Assembly (NCBI GenBank): GCA_051453625.1
Contig: JBOZIK010000001.1
Span: 189,393,154-189,457,153 of the forward strand
Direction: 5' to 3'
Length of the DNA stretch: 64,000 nt
DNA from: Welwitschia mirabilis
Taxonomy: Eukaryota > Gnetophyta > Gnetopsida > Welwitschiales
In this document: piece after piece, positions 22,081 to 34,799 of the stretch
Layout: every line of letters begins with the position of its first letter
Numbering within the stretch: position 1 is the first letter of the stretch
Notes under the pieces: model-generated
What the model was told of the DNA's origin: nothing
What the model saw: the letters and a program-made list of their open reading frames with translations, nothing else
Databases searched by the model: none
Program-made: the position numbers and the translations under genes

Positions 22081-24779
22081 GAAAAATGAGTAATATATAA
22101 AGTAGACCTATTCTATTTTATTTATTAAAAAATTAATGGCTTCTTAATTAATTTAAAAGAACATGATGAAGATAAAGAATTTAATGCTAAACAATTTTCA
22201 TAGCAAAGCAATCACTTAAAAAAATAACAGTTCAAGGATGAAGAGCATAGTTAAGAAGAGTTTATAATGAACTCAAAACCTTGTTTTAAAAAGTATCATC
22301 TGTTATGTTAATTTATTTGTATAATCCCCAACTTACTATTGTAGTTATGGATTAAAGTATGTAAACTTTCAATAATAACTATTTTTTAAAGGAGTTACAA
22401 TGTTTCATTATGATTAAATGAGCTAATTTAGTAGTAAAGGGCATGCATGTAATTTGCACAAGGCATACTAAATCCTTGACAAATTAGTCTCATTTGCTAG
22501 TGATTCCATAAGCTGGAGCTTTGAGGTAGTATTTTTCTTGGATTTTCTATTCACCAAAGATCTTATGTTTGGCATAATGGAATGTTAAACATCTTATCAG
22601 AATATCATGTAATAAAGTTAATCATATTATTTCTTTTGGTAAAAATTTTTTTCCTATTTAATAAAGATTTTATTTCTTCTTCAAGTGCCTTTAATATGGT
22701 GAAATGATGTTTATAATTATTATTAATAAACCTTCCTAAATAAATAATAATTTAGATTTTCACACATAGATGACTCATCTTACCCATTATACTATGTGTT
22801 CATAAGAGTTGCTAATTCTAGATAGTGGCCGTATCATAATAAATAAGAATAACAAATCTTTGCATTTTCATGATTTTGATTGGAATTAGATGAATTTTTT
22901 CTTTTTACAAGTAAGTAATCTTTATCTTTGAGTTATTTTTTAAGTCTTGCATTTACTTGACGTCAATACTTTGAAGTTAAGAAAAGAAAATGTGATATTT
23001 CTACTTTCATGATGTGTCTTTATTTCAAGCATTTATGGGGATGAGATATTTATTAATTAGTCTAGTAATCCAATGATCCCTCTTATGTTCAAAAAAAAGT
23101 TCATATGTAAAGTAAAATCAAAAAAAAAAATTAATATCTCTTCTTCGAAAAACACATATTATTTTTGATCAATTTTATTATATTTATTTAGATACATCAG
23201 GGCTATGAGCACTCACTACGAATGTAGTTCTAATAATTCATTTATAGTACATTCAACTGCATTAAGGCTATAAATGCTCGCTGGTAATGCAATAATGTCT
23301 TCTTTATGTAGCATAGCAAGAAGATGCTACAACACTAAATGCTCAATATGATCAAATGCTTGAAGGGTATTACTTATGATTATATAAGGGTAAAAATTAG
23401 AAATAAATCAAGGTGGGATTAGAATAATCTTATGAATTTTTTATTTTAACATTTATTACTTAGGATATTTTTACTAATATTAGTTTGCATGAATTTACTT
23501 TATCAGTTACTTACCTTATTTCGGTGTAGATTCATAATTAAATAAACCTTTTTTAGGCCATTACTTTATTTTTATAGTCTCATTTATTCATAGCATGCAT
23601 GATATAATATTAGTTGCATTTTTATTTTCATCCATTTCATCTTTCCACACCACATGCATTCACACTTCCATTTCTATGAAAAAGCATACTTAAGGATACA
23701 TTTATTTTGGTTATGAAATCTTTCCTTTCATAAGTCATGCTAGAACTAAGTTAGTTTAAAATAGTATTAAGACCAAAAGAATTAAATAAACCTCCTTATC
23801 CTTTTATCGCTTCAACCATTATGCATCTATAACCACTGCATCATTACCTATTTAACATTCCAAACTCATGAGCGTCTACCACGTAAAACTAAAACTGTCA
23901 CTACTACTTACTAGTGTTGCCACCCATTTTCCACTACTCAACTCATGCCTCTTTTCACAACCTCTTGTTCTAATTCATAATCATTTTAAATCATTGACAG
24001 GTTATGATTTTTTATTAATAGTAGATGATAACTTGGTTTTCATCAATTTTCTATCTAATGTTAACCCTTCTTCATCATCTTCAATTTTATCTTTTTCTCC
24101 ATTTCCATCTCTTCTTCCTCTTCACTTTTTATTCATNNNNNNNNNNTCATCATTTATTTCTACCCCTTTCATCTATAACAATCATATGTAGAACTTTATT
24201 ACTTAACAATTTCTCATAAAATTTCCTTTCACTTCATGCATGTTTTAAATTTTCTTTTTTCTTTCTTTACATTATAGACTACTCACATTGCTTGCATACT
24301 CCTCTTTTATAATAAATTATTCTTCATTAAGAATTTATTCTAGAGGTATTTCATCCTGTTATCAAAATAAAATTTTTCTCTTTCAAAACTTTTAGGATAA
24401 GGTTCAGTTTTAATTAGGGGTATAGCATTTATTTTTTAGAGAATTTTACTAATTTTGATGTCTTAATTTTCTCCAAAATTGGTTAAAAAAATTTTAAACT
24501 TCATATCATTTACATACTTGAATACTTTTCTATAGAATTTTTCCATGTTAAATCATTTATTTCTTACACTTTTCCCTAAGAGTCTAACAAAAGTTTAGTA
24601 AGAGGATGTAAGAACATGTAAAAATTGACATCCAAAATAAGCATATTTGAACAATTTATCATAGTGAAGATATTAATTTGATTAATTTCATCATGCAAAC
24701 ATGTCTTCAAATATTTTTTTTGTATACTTAATCTTATGCATTTTCCCATGACGTTTTCTAGAATTTAGTAGTATTTTGG
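22081..24779. other. AT-rich stretch, probably 3' part of gypsy element; no gene recognised
   Basis: A short block just after the integrase (VIKEHNKRKLRE near 22010-22060) resembles the start of a chromodomain-type tail, but only weakly. Beyond it I see no coding motif. A 107-codon frame at 23868-24191 crosses a 10-base gap (24137-24146) in pyrimidine-rich sequence and looks fortuitous. Confidence 0.4.
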
Positions 24780-25190
24780 AGTACATGAAATAAACTGAAG
24801 CTAAATAGTGGCATGTGGCAATGATGGTGGAAGACATGTGCTAGCGGTGTTGGAATACATGTCATAGTGACACGTGGAGATGGCACTAAAAAGATGTGGT
24901 AATATCACTAGTTAAAAGAGGAATCCATCTCTAAAGACCACATATTAGACTTATCATGAAAACATTCACTTAATGCTATAGAATGAAGACTCCACCTAGT
25001 GCTATAAGTGAAGGTTCCATGTAATAATAAAGGATGATGAATCTTAACCACTTTACCTAATACTACATGATGAAGATTGTACCTAATACAAGAAGATTAA
25101 GACTCTACCTAGAGCTACATAATAAATATTATAATCACTCCCCTGCCATTATAAGTCAAAGGCTTCCATTGACCTCTACCTCATACTTCC

Positions 25191-25200
25191 CTATAAAAGG
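25191..25200 (+). promoter_or_regulatory. Candidate TATA box of LTR promoter
   Basis: CTATAAAAGG is a good plant TATA box in an LTR-like context, with a CTTGTTCCTTCATTTG pyrimidine-rich stretch about 25 nt downstream where transcription would start. Confidence 0.5.
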
Positions 25201-25303
25201 GTCTTGTTCCTTCATTTGTAAATAGATTTGAATAATGAAAAATAGGTGGAATCTTTAGAATGTTAAGTCAATGTGACATTCTGTACTCCTCCTCTAGGAG
25301 TAA

Positions 25304-25321
25304 GCTAGCTTCGAGGCTAGC
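25304..25321 (+). other. Perfect 6-bp stem-loop in LTR-like region
   Basis: GCTAGC, loop TTCGAG, GCTAGC. A second palindrome, CTCCTCTAGGAG, lies just upstream at about 25288-25300. Hairpins downstream of an LTR transcription start often coincide with the R region and polyadenylation control. Confidence 0.6.
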
Positions 25322-25950
25322 TTTCAGATATATGTATCTACTTTACTTTTATCCCCTAATGTAATGTAATTTCTAATTTTTTTCATGAATAGTAGTTATT
25401 CATTTTTTATTTCTAATGTGAATAACATCATACTTTTAATGTTTAAGTGAAAGTTATTTGTTAAGTTCTTTTATTAAATGAGTGATTTTATTAAGGTTAC
25501 TTTTGAAATTGGTAGTCACTATCATTTGAGGAATCTTGTACATCATAGTTCATACTTTTCATGCTTATGAAGGGCTATGAAGAATTAGACGAACTAAGTA
25601 ATTCAGCAATAGTCATGGGGTAAAAGAGATTATATCACCATGATATAAGTTTTAAAGCAATTTAACAATCTTATGATTATCTTAGAAAGTTATAGAACAT
25701 TTTTAAATTGAAAGTTTTGCAAGTTGGATGATTCAAGCGAGGTCTTAAAAATAGTTCACTTTCTAATTTCATCAGTTAATTTTAAAAAATCATTACAACT
25801 TCACTTTGTCTTTTTGATTTCTTATAGGTTAGATAATAATGAATGACCTCTATCTGGTTCTACCTCAATTTATCCCTGTGGAAGAATGATATTAGGTACT
25901 TACCTAATTCTATTAAAGTTCACTTTTACTATGATGAATACACATTCATA

Positions 25951-27000
25951 TTAAAAACATGAGTTATCATTGAATTCCATATTAAGAATTATATTATTAG
26001 GATTAGATAGAATGATATCCTTAATAGCATTCCTTTTAATATATTTTTGAATTTGATAATTAAAAAAGAATATTATACTAATGAAAAGATAAAGGCCAAA
26101 TGACAATCTTACCTCACTAAATAATGAACAGTAAAAAGTTAAAACAATATCAAAATTTATAGTAGTTTTAGTATTAGAATTAGTGAATAGATAAATGATC
26201 ACATGAAGAAATTTAGGATCAAAATCAGGCTTTGACATAATGTGAATAATGAAATTCCAGCTAATCAATTATAAGCCCTATCACAATATAATTTGATAAA
26301 AAGGACATCTTTACTAGTACTATTTACTTAATAATAATGCTTGTTTTATGGAGAGATATGATATCTAGAAGAATACACTTTAGTCTTAAAGTCAAACATC
26401 TAATCCAAATTTCAGATGCCATAATGAAAAGAGTAATTGAATGCTAATTACAAATGTGAGTAAGAACACAATATTTGTAAAGATGTCTAATAATCCCTTG
26501 ATTTAAATAATGAGCCAAAGATATCGTGATGATTACATCTTAGATGACATGAAAAATATAATTATCAATGAAATCCTAATAAGATTTAACAAAATTCAAA
26601 TTAAAAACCATCATATGCTAGAGTTTTACAATTACTTATTTGAAAGTAAGCTTCTTTAAGTTCTTTTATAGTGATGTCAGCTTTTGACATATATGAAATA
26701 GTTAAAGAAACCAATGTTGGGAAAGAGGAGGTATACTCTTAAAAATCTATAATATCCATAGGAATATCTTGAAATAGTTATGCAAATTCATCCCTTAAAT
26801 AAGAACTAAAATAACCAAGATTATAAATAATATTACCATTAGAAGAGAATCGATCTAAAGGATGAATAGAAGAAGTTATATTTCAATATTTAAAAAATTC
26901 TTAATAATTTTTACTTTGAACTTTAAACCAAGTAAGGTGATTTTTAATGAGGTACTTTTTACGTGATAGACATCCCATTTCTAAAAAGTGGATTTAATTA
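25951..27000 (-). mobile_element. LINE (L1-type) reverse transcriptase fragment, N-terminal half
   Basis: On the minus strand, high to low: a TWFKVQSKNY segment (about 26940), then an ADITIKELKEAYFQISNCKT block with the DGF motif (about 26690-26610), and a CLTLRLKCILLDIISLHKT block (about 26375-26330), equivalent to the plant L1 wording of IT..E...AL......APGPDGF and I.K.LA.RL...LP.IIS..Q. The frame is broken by many stops. A 105-codon frame at 25951-26268 is the decayed continuation. There is no poly(A) tail and the endonuclease is not recognised. Confidence 0.65.
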
Positions 27001-27479
27001 TAAGAAAACATAAATATTTTTTTAATCTTTGTTTTTAATTCTTAATTTCTATAAGTTTTCTTTCCTACATTACTATTAGTTTTTGCTTTCTTAGTTTTTT
27101 TCGGATTTTAATTAGTTTTTTAAATTTTAATGTCATCTTGACTTTTCTAAATTTTTTTCCCAATTATTATTAGTATGTACACTTGAAGATGATTATTTTA
27201 GGCCTACTCTTTTGCACTTAGATTAAATCCTCAAAATTACCATTTATCTTATTCTTTTGGTTGGTTGGTAAGATTGATCTTTATCTTGTGATTATCTTTC
27301 TCATCATTCTAATTAATTATTCTTATTCCATCCTTATCATCTATTTCTATGAATAGTAATAAGAGGACATTCAAGAAATATTATCTAAAAAGAGGAGAAA
27401 CTTAAAGTCTATAAATAATAATAAAAGACCATTATAAAAATTGTTGTTGAGACTAGGAATTGAGCTTCTTCCTCTTTTA

Positions 27480-28157
27480 GTCTTCTTATTTTTCCTCTTA
27501 TTCTTGTTAGCTTTCATGTAGAAGTAACAATGATGACTTCAACATTTTAGAAATTCCACCCCTAAAGAAAATAAAATTGTAGGGTAAATGTTGAAAGACA
27601 TGGAGAAAGTACAATATAAGAGTAACTTAGCCCTACCAACTTAGTTCAAGATTGTACCAATACTTTAGAAAATTACAAAAAGTCTTGATTGATGCAAAGA
27701 TGTTAAATCAACAACCTCAACCATTAATAGCTTAGTCTCCTTGTGAATTTTATGAAGAAAACTCTTACTACACCAAATATTATCCTGCTTTACCAATATA
27801 TAAGGAGAGGTTCATCAACAATTTTAGCAATGAAATATGAGATCACTACAAGATTTTAGACTATTTTTTGGTAATAGATATAGAGGAAATAACTTTTGAT
27901 TCAAAAATTTTTATCCTAATAATTTTCAGTCTAATCATTTTTATCTTAATAACTCTCAATCCCACAAATCTTCTAAGGATGATTCACTTAGAAATTCAAT
28001 TGAGGAATCTAACAAAATAATTGCAAGCCTTATAGGAAAAATTTAATAAACAATGTTACAAAATCAACTATCTCAAGATTCTCTTATGGTGCAACATAGT
28101 TTTAAGGATGAACATTTAAATGATCCATTTCCAATAGAAGATATCCATTAAGGTTGT
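27480..28157 (+). pseudogene. Athila-like gag fragment (plus strand), cut by Sirevirus insertion
   Basis: The plus translation contains NNDDFNILEIPPLKKIKL (about 27512-27565), a CEFYEENSYYTKYYPALP stretch (about 27740-27790), an Asn/Tyr/Phe-rich linker and SLRNSIEESNKIIASL (about 27985-28035), which parallels SLRNSIDELRKYQ-like wording in the minus-strand gag at 1980-2040. It ends with HLNDPFPIEDIH just before the LTR end at 28158. Stops are frequent. The continuation is not recognised to the right of 36925. Confidence 0.55.
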
Positions 28158-29199
28158 TGAAGGATTTACATATTCTATAGGAGGGGTGAATAGGTTTTTA
28201 ATAATAAATTCTTCTAAAAATATTTAAGCATAGATAATAATAATTTTAAATAAAAGTGGAAAGAACCAACTAAAGGAGTTTAATGAGTGATATCACAAGA
28301 ATATCACAGTAATAAACAAATGAAAAGTATGCACTAGATAAGTGATTTATAGTGGTTCAGGAAACACTCATACTTCACTCTTAGCTATCAGATTTAACCC
28401 TATGATAATTTGGATCTTTGTTATTTTTTCTTCTAGGCTTTTAAATCAACTTGTAACATTTACAAATAGACTTTTTAAGGATTAGTCTCAACCTTTATAG
28501 AGAAAAGCTTTTGGTGATGGAAGTATGCTTAAGTACACTGGCTCACCTAATCTAAAGTATAATAATGGTGGATGACATTACTTAAAGTAATAGCTTACAA
28601 GTACAAGCTTATGTAGTGTAGATGTGTGCTTTGATCAGAAAGAGATCAATAGTACAAAAGTCCTTTTCTTAGAAAAATTAGTGCTTAAAACATTTCTATT
28701 CATTTGTTTATATAGGAAACAAGTTAGTACATAGAAAAATGGGTCTAATACAATAACAACTATATCTAATGTGGAGTAATGTCTAGAAAATTGTATGAAA
28801 TGTTACAATTTCACTCTACCAAGTTGACTCTTCAAAAAATTTGATTGACTTGATTAATTAACATCACTTAATCCAATTGATCCCTTTCTCATTCAGTTGA
28901 TCTAAGTAACTTATATTAATTAATCTAGTTAACCCTAGCTGATGTTGGATCGACTGCCTTTGACCAAGTTTGATTGATCCCTTCTGAAATCTAGTCGATA
29001 GTCTTTGTTCAAGTTAATCATCCTCTTGTAAAATCCAATTGATCCATATTAAACTTTAAAAATTTTTAAAAATAAGATCCTAAGAAAAACATTCATGATT
29101 GTCTGTTCTATAAGGCTTCATTAACTTATAAGTTTTCAACATATTTAATCTATAGAAGATATGTTAATTTGACATCAATTTGATAATATTAAGTTAACA
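28158..29199 (-). repeat. 3' LTR of Sirevirus-like element (1042 bp)
   Basis: The minus strand begins TGTTAACTTAATATTATC at 29199 and ends with TAGAATATGTAAATCCTTCA at 28158. It aligns with 35787-36925 at the ends (aggatYtacaYattcta; gatttatagtg; gtYtcaacctttatagag; catcaatttgataatat). Its U3 part (about 28810-29060) is full of degenerate Sirevirus-type palindromic motifs built on agtcgat/aattgatc/agttaac. Confidence 0.85.
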
Positions 29200-29639
29200 A
29201 TATTTCTCTTTGACATTCATGACGAAATATATATGATAAGAAATACATATTATTAATTTTATAGAAGATCTTGCAAATTCCTCTATCGACATGTCATGTA
29301 TGATAAATAATGACAATGATCTTATGATAGGTAATGAAAAATAGCATTAATCATTAGAGCATCATAATTAATTAGTGAAAAAACTATAATAGTTAAGTAT
29401 TGATAAAAAGACAAGTGAAAGACAAATATTATAACACTGCTAAAGTTGTCTAAAACGTGTTTGAAAAAGCATTGCCTACAGTTGAACATATAAGAAAACT
29501 ATAAATAAAATAGATGTTTGAACATAAGTAGTTTTTTAACAACAAACATGAAATAATAGACATGAGTAACAAGATTATATTTTCCCCCTATTTTAACATC
29601 AATGACAAAGATGAGAAACATAAGTAAAAAGAACTAATT

Positions 29640-30640
29640 AGAGTCTTTTTCTTCTTTACATTCTTCCTTGAACTCAAAGTCCTTTCCTTCTTCTTCTTCT
29701 TCTACCTCTTTTTAATGAGCTGCTTCTAAAGTATTTTCAATTTGATAGCCTACTGCAATAAGAGCTTCCTTCATATGATGAGTGCTAGAATCTAATCTTT
29801 TGAGAAGGGGAATGGTTTTATTAGGAGAGATCTTCTTTGAAGAAGAAGATTTTAAGGATTTGGAGGCAGATTAAAAAAATATATGCATTTTAAAAAGAGT
29901 GGTATGCCTTATAAATAACATAGGAATCATGGTTTTAAGATTAGGATAAACCTAAACTCTAAAATATTTATAGATATTTACAATGAAAACATATTAAGAA
30001 AGGACTCCAGTTTTGTTATATTCTAGTTAAGAGACCATATTTTTTAATATAATGGCAGGAGCATCAATGGAATAACACGTTTCTACAAAATATAAAGAAT
30101 AAGCTCTAAAGTTTGAGGTCTTATCATGATGACTAATAATAAGTAAAAATTTATAGATAAAAATAATATATAAAAGATGTTATTTTGAAATGAGAGATGA
30201 AGTGAAAAGAGTGGTTTTCCACTTGATGAACTTTCCACATAGCTTTTGAGTTACTTTATCCTTATCTTTCATAGAGTTACCAAGAGGCTAGGAATTCCCA
30301 TAGGAATCCATAAGAAGGTTTGTAACATAAGAAATTAAGCTAGGATAATATTCATTCTCTTTCGTAACAAAAAGGTGGAAAGTGAAGGAACCAACATCAA
30401 AGCTAGTATTAGCATAAAATGACCTAGTAAGAACGGGATAAGCAGTGCCAAAAACATCAAGAAAATATGAAAGATCAAGGTTATGAATAAGTCTTACTAC
30501 ATCTCTTAGTACCTACAACTCATATGAAGTAATAGGCTTTTCTTGGCAAACTAGCTTTTTCTTGAACTTGGAGGTAAAATAGTTAATGTCGTTTATGATA
30601 TGTCCCACTAAAAAGGAAGATCTCTACTACTAAGCACTTT
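29640..30640 (-). pseudogene. Env-like extra ORF of Sirevirus element
   Basis: On the minus strand between RNase H and the 3' LTR lies a decayed frame with SYFLDVFGTAYPVLTRSFYA (about 30465-30410), FTFHLFVTKENEYYPSL and, nearer the LTR, a Ser/Lys then acidic segment (MKEALIAVGYQIENTLEA, EVEEEEEGKDFEF, about 29780-29655) that could form a coiled coil. Position and the RSFYAN wording match the extra ORF of Sireviruses, whose function is unproven. Stops and frameshifts are present. I describe it only as a relic. Confidence 0.65.
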
Positions 30641-30829
30641 TGATCTTGATCTACTTGATAGGCCCTCTGCTATTACTACAACTTGGCACTTCTGGAAAAA
30701 GGAGAACAATGGAGGAAATAGATAAAAGAAAAGAGAGATAGGTGGAAAACAAGTATAAAATTAAAAAGATAGGGCACCACATACTTTTATAAGAGGGACA
30801 AAATAAGCCAAATTTGAGGAAAAATCAAG

Positions 30830-31080
30830 TCCATCACCTTTCTTTCACCCTTATTTCATCTTATCCCATTGACTAGGATCATGTCCCATCGACTCATCAA
30901 ATTGTGGTTCTGACCTACCTAGATCCAATTAACTAAGACTTTAGTCTAGTTAACTTGAATTTAGATGGGCTGAACCTAGAACAATTCTAAGTGACCAGGT
31001 GAAAATCTAGTCGATCTGACTTCTATAATTCTAGTTGATAAGATTTACAATCCAATCAATTACCCTACTTTTAATCGGAG
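30830..31080 (-). repeat. Cluster of degenerate palindromic motifs between RNase H and env-like ORF
   Basis: Repeated short strings built on a gtcgac/gtcgat/gttaac core (for example catcgactc, aattaactaag, ctagttaac, agtcgatctg, agttgataag, caatcaatta) are spaced about 25-35 bp apart. The same motif family fills the U3 of both LTRs. Repeated palindromes near the 3' LTR are described for Sireviruses. Confidence 0.5.
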
Positions 31081-31089
31081 GAAAGCAAC

Positions 31090-32720
31090 AAATCCCCCAG
31101 TTCTCATCAAAGATGCAAAAATTTATTAAAAATTAGGGATTTTATAATATATCAGTAGTTTTTGATTAGTTTTTATGAAATTCATAGTAATATTCCCTTT
31201 TTCAACTTGATCTCTAAGAAAATAGTGTTTAAGTTTAATATGTTTAGTACAAGAGTACTAAAAAATATTTTTTAAGATATTAATGGTACTTGTATTATCA
31301 TAAAAATTGATTACCTAATCATATTTAATTCTAAACTCTTCAATTATTTCATTCATCAATGGTAACGACAACTTCCTACTACTATATATTTTACTTCTGC
31401 TATGGAAAGAGAGAGCTTTTTTTTCCTTTATTTTCTTAACCTATTAACCTTGATCCTAGGAAGAAGCAATTTTTATAGTACTTTTTTTATTACCTTTACC
31501 TTTAGCCTAATCTGCATAACTAAAATCTACAAGTTTAAAATAAGTACATGCAGGTACTATAATCCATAATCACTAGTACCTTTTATACATATTATGATTC
31601 TTTTGATAGCTTGGAGGTGATATTCCTTGGAACTAATTTAATATCTAGGATACACAGTAACACTAAATATGATGTTAGGTCTATTAGCTATTAAAGATAA
31701 TAAGCTTCCTATCATGCTTCTATAGAGTTTTTAATACACTAATTTTTCTTGATCATTAAGACTAACTTTATAAGAAGTTAACATAGCAGTTTTGGTTGAT
31801 ATTGCATTTTTAAGGTTGCATCACTTAATAAACTCCTTTGTATATTTTCATTAGAAGATGAAAATGCCTTATTTTATTTGCTTAAGTTATAAACTAAGAA
31901 ATATGCTTACTTCATCAAGCATACTCATCTCAAAGTGTATTGTTATCGTATTAGTAAATTCTTTTAATATACTCTTTTTGAGTCCTTAAAAATTATAGCA
32001 TTAACATAGATCTAAAAGATAATAAAACCTTACTTAAGTTTCTTAACAAAGAGTGTTTTATCGACTATACTTTGGCTATAATCACTATCCTTAAGAAACA
32101 TTATTAGTCTTTCATACCATGCTCTAGGTGCTTGTTCTAACCCATACAAGGCCTTTTTAAGTCTATAAACATGGTTTGGTTTATGAGGATCTATGAATCA
32201 TATTGATTGTTTTACACACACTTCTTCATTGAGAGTTTTATTTAAAAAAGCATCACTTACATTCATTTGGAATACTTTAAAAGTTTTGAAGGTTGCAAAG
32301 AAATAAAACATTCTAGTGCTATCTAGACTTGCCACAAGACCAAAGTCGTCTCTTAGATTAATCTCTTTAATTTGATTACAGCTTTAAGCCACTAATATAG
32401 CTTGAGTCTTAATCATGTTATTTTTTTCATCATACTTGTTCTTAAAGATTCATTTTATTCTAATCACATTCTAATCCTTTGGTCTTTTTATTAATTTGTA
32501 AAAGTCATTTCTTTTAAATTCTTGAATTACCATCATCCATTCTTCATGAATTTTATCCTTTTCATATTTTTTGGTTTTAATTTGAGAGACATAATAAACA
32601 TGAGCATAAAAGTTTTTAATAAAATTACTTGTGTACATTCTTAACTTCACATCTATGATAACTAAATCAATAGGATGATCTCTCAGTTCTTTGATCTTCT
32701 TGGGAATTACCTCTTGCATC
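31090..32720 (-). pseudogene. Sirevirus-like reverse transcriptase and RNase H
   Basis: From high to low: an entry block with HPIDLVIID, VSQIKTKKYEK, EEWMMVIQEFKRNDFYKLI and KRPKD (32471-32719, open for 82 codons), then [17 protein letters not shown] (about 32160-32112), the catalytic box which reads IYVNAIIF (31997-32008 codes YVNA instead of YVDD), an RSLLYL-type region, the SWSSKKQ/STAEAEY equivalents (about 31440-31370, badly decayed) and a CTKHIKLKHYFLRDQVEKG block ending RNase H (about 31240-31170). Loss of both catalytic aspartates in the YVDD box shows the RT is inactive. Confidence 0.85.
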
Positions 32721-32999
32721 GTTTTCTGCTCTTTTGCATTTATGATTTCATTGAAGGTTGTGATACTTGGGGAGATATCTTCTTTACTAGGTAAAAAAAG
32801 AGGATTAGTATGAACTTCATTTATTTACATATTTATGGACTCTTCTATTGGAATCCCTTTGTTAAAAACCCTATATGCTCTACTTTTGATTGAATATCCA
32901 TAAAAAAAAATTCCTTCATTTGTCTTTAATCCAAATTTTCTCAAATGTTCTCTATCTTTTTAAATAAAGCATTTAATTTTAAAAAATTTAAAATATTAT

Positions 33000-33760
33000 A
33001 TATTTGGTTTTATTTCTTTTCAAAACTTATAAAAGGTTTTTTTCCACTCTAGATCATAGATATACTATATTGATAATATAATGTGCAATACTCATTGATT
33101 TGATCCAAAAGATTTTGGATATCTCTGTATCATTTAACATTGTTTTTACAATCTTATGTAGGGCCCTATTTTTCTTTTTTGATACTCCATTTTTTTGTGA
33201 TTTCTACTACTAAATATTAATATTATTTACCATTTTCTACAAAATATTTCTAGACAAGATGGTTATCAAATTCCCCTCCATGATCGTTTCTAATTTTTTA
33301 ATAGTGCATCCCCTTTTAATTATGAATTTTGTTATGAATTTAAATATAATTTTTGAAAGCTTTAGCCTTTTTTCTTAGGAAAGAAGTCCAAGTAAGTCTA
33401 GATAATCCATCCACCATTGTCAAAAAGTATCATTTTTCTCTTAGGCTTTTGGTTTAAGAAGGATCCACCAAGTTCATATGAATAAGTTCGAGGGGCACTG
33501 TTATGAGAACTAAGTCTTTACCCTTATATGAGGTTTTTATTTGTTTTCCTTTTTGGCATGCATCACATAATTCATGTTTATTATTGTAGATCTTATAAAT
33601 TTCTTTCATTATTTCCTTTTTAATGATGGTTTTTAAGATGATCATACTTTATGTGATCTAACCATTAGTGCCATAAATTTTTTTGGTTTATATGAAAAAG
33701 ATGATGAACAAATGAATGTTGATCAATAATATAGACATTATCTATTTTAGTTTCTTTAAT
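33000..33760 (-). pseudogene. Sirevirus-like GAG-pre-integrase and integrase
   Basis: A NLWH-stop-WLDHIKYDHL block near 33690-33650 is the GAG-pre-integrase signature. It is followed by a 63-codon open stretch (33454-33645) with HELCDACQKGKQIKTSYKGK and VPLELIHMNLVDPS, the zinc-binding and linker region of copia integrase with its CxxC intact. Further on, SDHGGEFDN and NGV-ERKN equivalents are present in decayed form (about 33280-33150). Integrase would insert the element cDNA. Stops break it in several places. Confidence 0.85.
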
Positions 33761-33779
33761 AAGAACTTCATTTATTTTA

Positions 33780-34080
33780 CCATGTCAAAATTCAAAGTTT
33801 TGATAATAAAAAATAACTTTATAACCTCCATTACAAATCTAAGTAATACTAAGAAAATTATGTTTAAGACCATTTACATATAAAACTTCATTAATTTTAG
33901 GCATGTTACCTCCATTCATGCATTCAATTCATTTGACTTGTACCTTTGCATCATCATTTAATATTACTTCTCCTCTATAAAAATCATCTAAGTGTTGGCA
34001 TCTTGATTTGTCACCTGTAATGTGTTGAAAACAACAACTATACAAATACCAAGTCTTACTTGATGCCTTAAATACTTTTT
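33780..34080 (-). pseudogene. Copia protease relic of Sirevirus element
   Basis: The minus strand has SCCFQHITGDKS (about 34040-34005), the equivalent of DSGCSRHMTGDKS, then KINEVLYVNGLKHNFLSI (about 33900-33850), the standard end of copia protease. The catalytic Asp codon is lost. Confidence 0.75.
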
Positions 34081-34799
34081 AAACCAATAATATTTTAAAA
34101 TTGTCAGCCCCTACATACTTACTTCCTTTGAACTATTATGACATAAAAGTTTTAGAAATAAATTTAAATGGAAAATTGCTAGTATGACTTGAAAATAGCA
34201 TTACCTTTTTAAATTTGAAAAATAATTTGAGTGTTATAATTTTTCATAAAAATGATAAGTGATACTTGAAAGGAAATTATTATTTTATCATTTTACCTTA
34301 TCCAAATTAATGGCTAGTTTTGGTGAGGTGGATCTAATACATCTTTTATCTTGGACTAATGTTTTTATTTCCAAAATTTATTCTAACTTACTTGAACTAT
34401 TAGAAAATTTATTTACAAAATAAGACAATATTTTTACCTCTTGTATTAGCTTCATGTTCTATATTTGATTCATCTTGTACTTAGCCTCCAATCACTTTTT
34501 TTCCTTGTTCAAAGGCTTTACTATTTTATTTAGCTCATTTATCCATTTTTTTAGATTTTTACATTTTAAGTTCAACTCTTTGCAAGTATGTTCTAGGCTT
34601 CTTCTCCTTCCTATATAACATCTAGATCATTTGTTTCAATTAAACATGATCTCTCTTTTAAGGGAGGCATTATTACCATGAAAAAGAGTCTTCTATCTCC
34701 ATCTGATTCTAAATGGAGATACTATTTTCTTCCTCATCTACATTATCCTAGTCGCAATAAATGATGATTTCTTGGATTTTCTCTGATTTTGTCTATTAT

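Larger units (their letters stand above)
24780..25850 (+). repeat. Gypsy-type LTR-like region with TATA box and stem-loop
   Basis: The segment has an LTR promoter layout: a repeat-rich upstream part with acatgt/gacacgtgg motifs (24830-24880), a TATA box (ctataaaagg, 25191-25200) followed by a pyrimidine-rich start region, a strong stem-loop (25304-25321) and AT-rich sequence with possible polyadenylation signals. At about 25855-25900, atccctgtggaagaatgata resembles the TCCCTGTGGATTCGA string found near the LTR-leader border of Athila-like elements. No partner LTR is found in the window, so the ends are not defined. Confidence 0.45.

Noticed and set aside
22010-22110. Chromodomain tail of the gypsy integrase
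   Set aside because: Only a few residues (KRKLRE, then a Tyr/Lys/Trp cluster) fit, so it was not listed as a separate feature.
23868-24219. 107- and 64-codon frames in two plus frames
   Set aside because: Pyrimidine-rich low-complexity sequence crossing a 10-base gap; both frames are open for compositional reasons.
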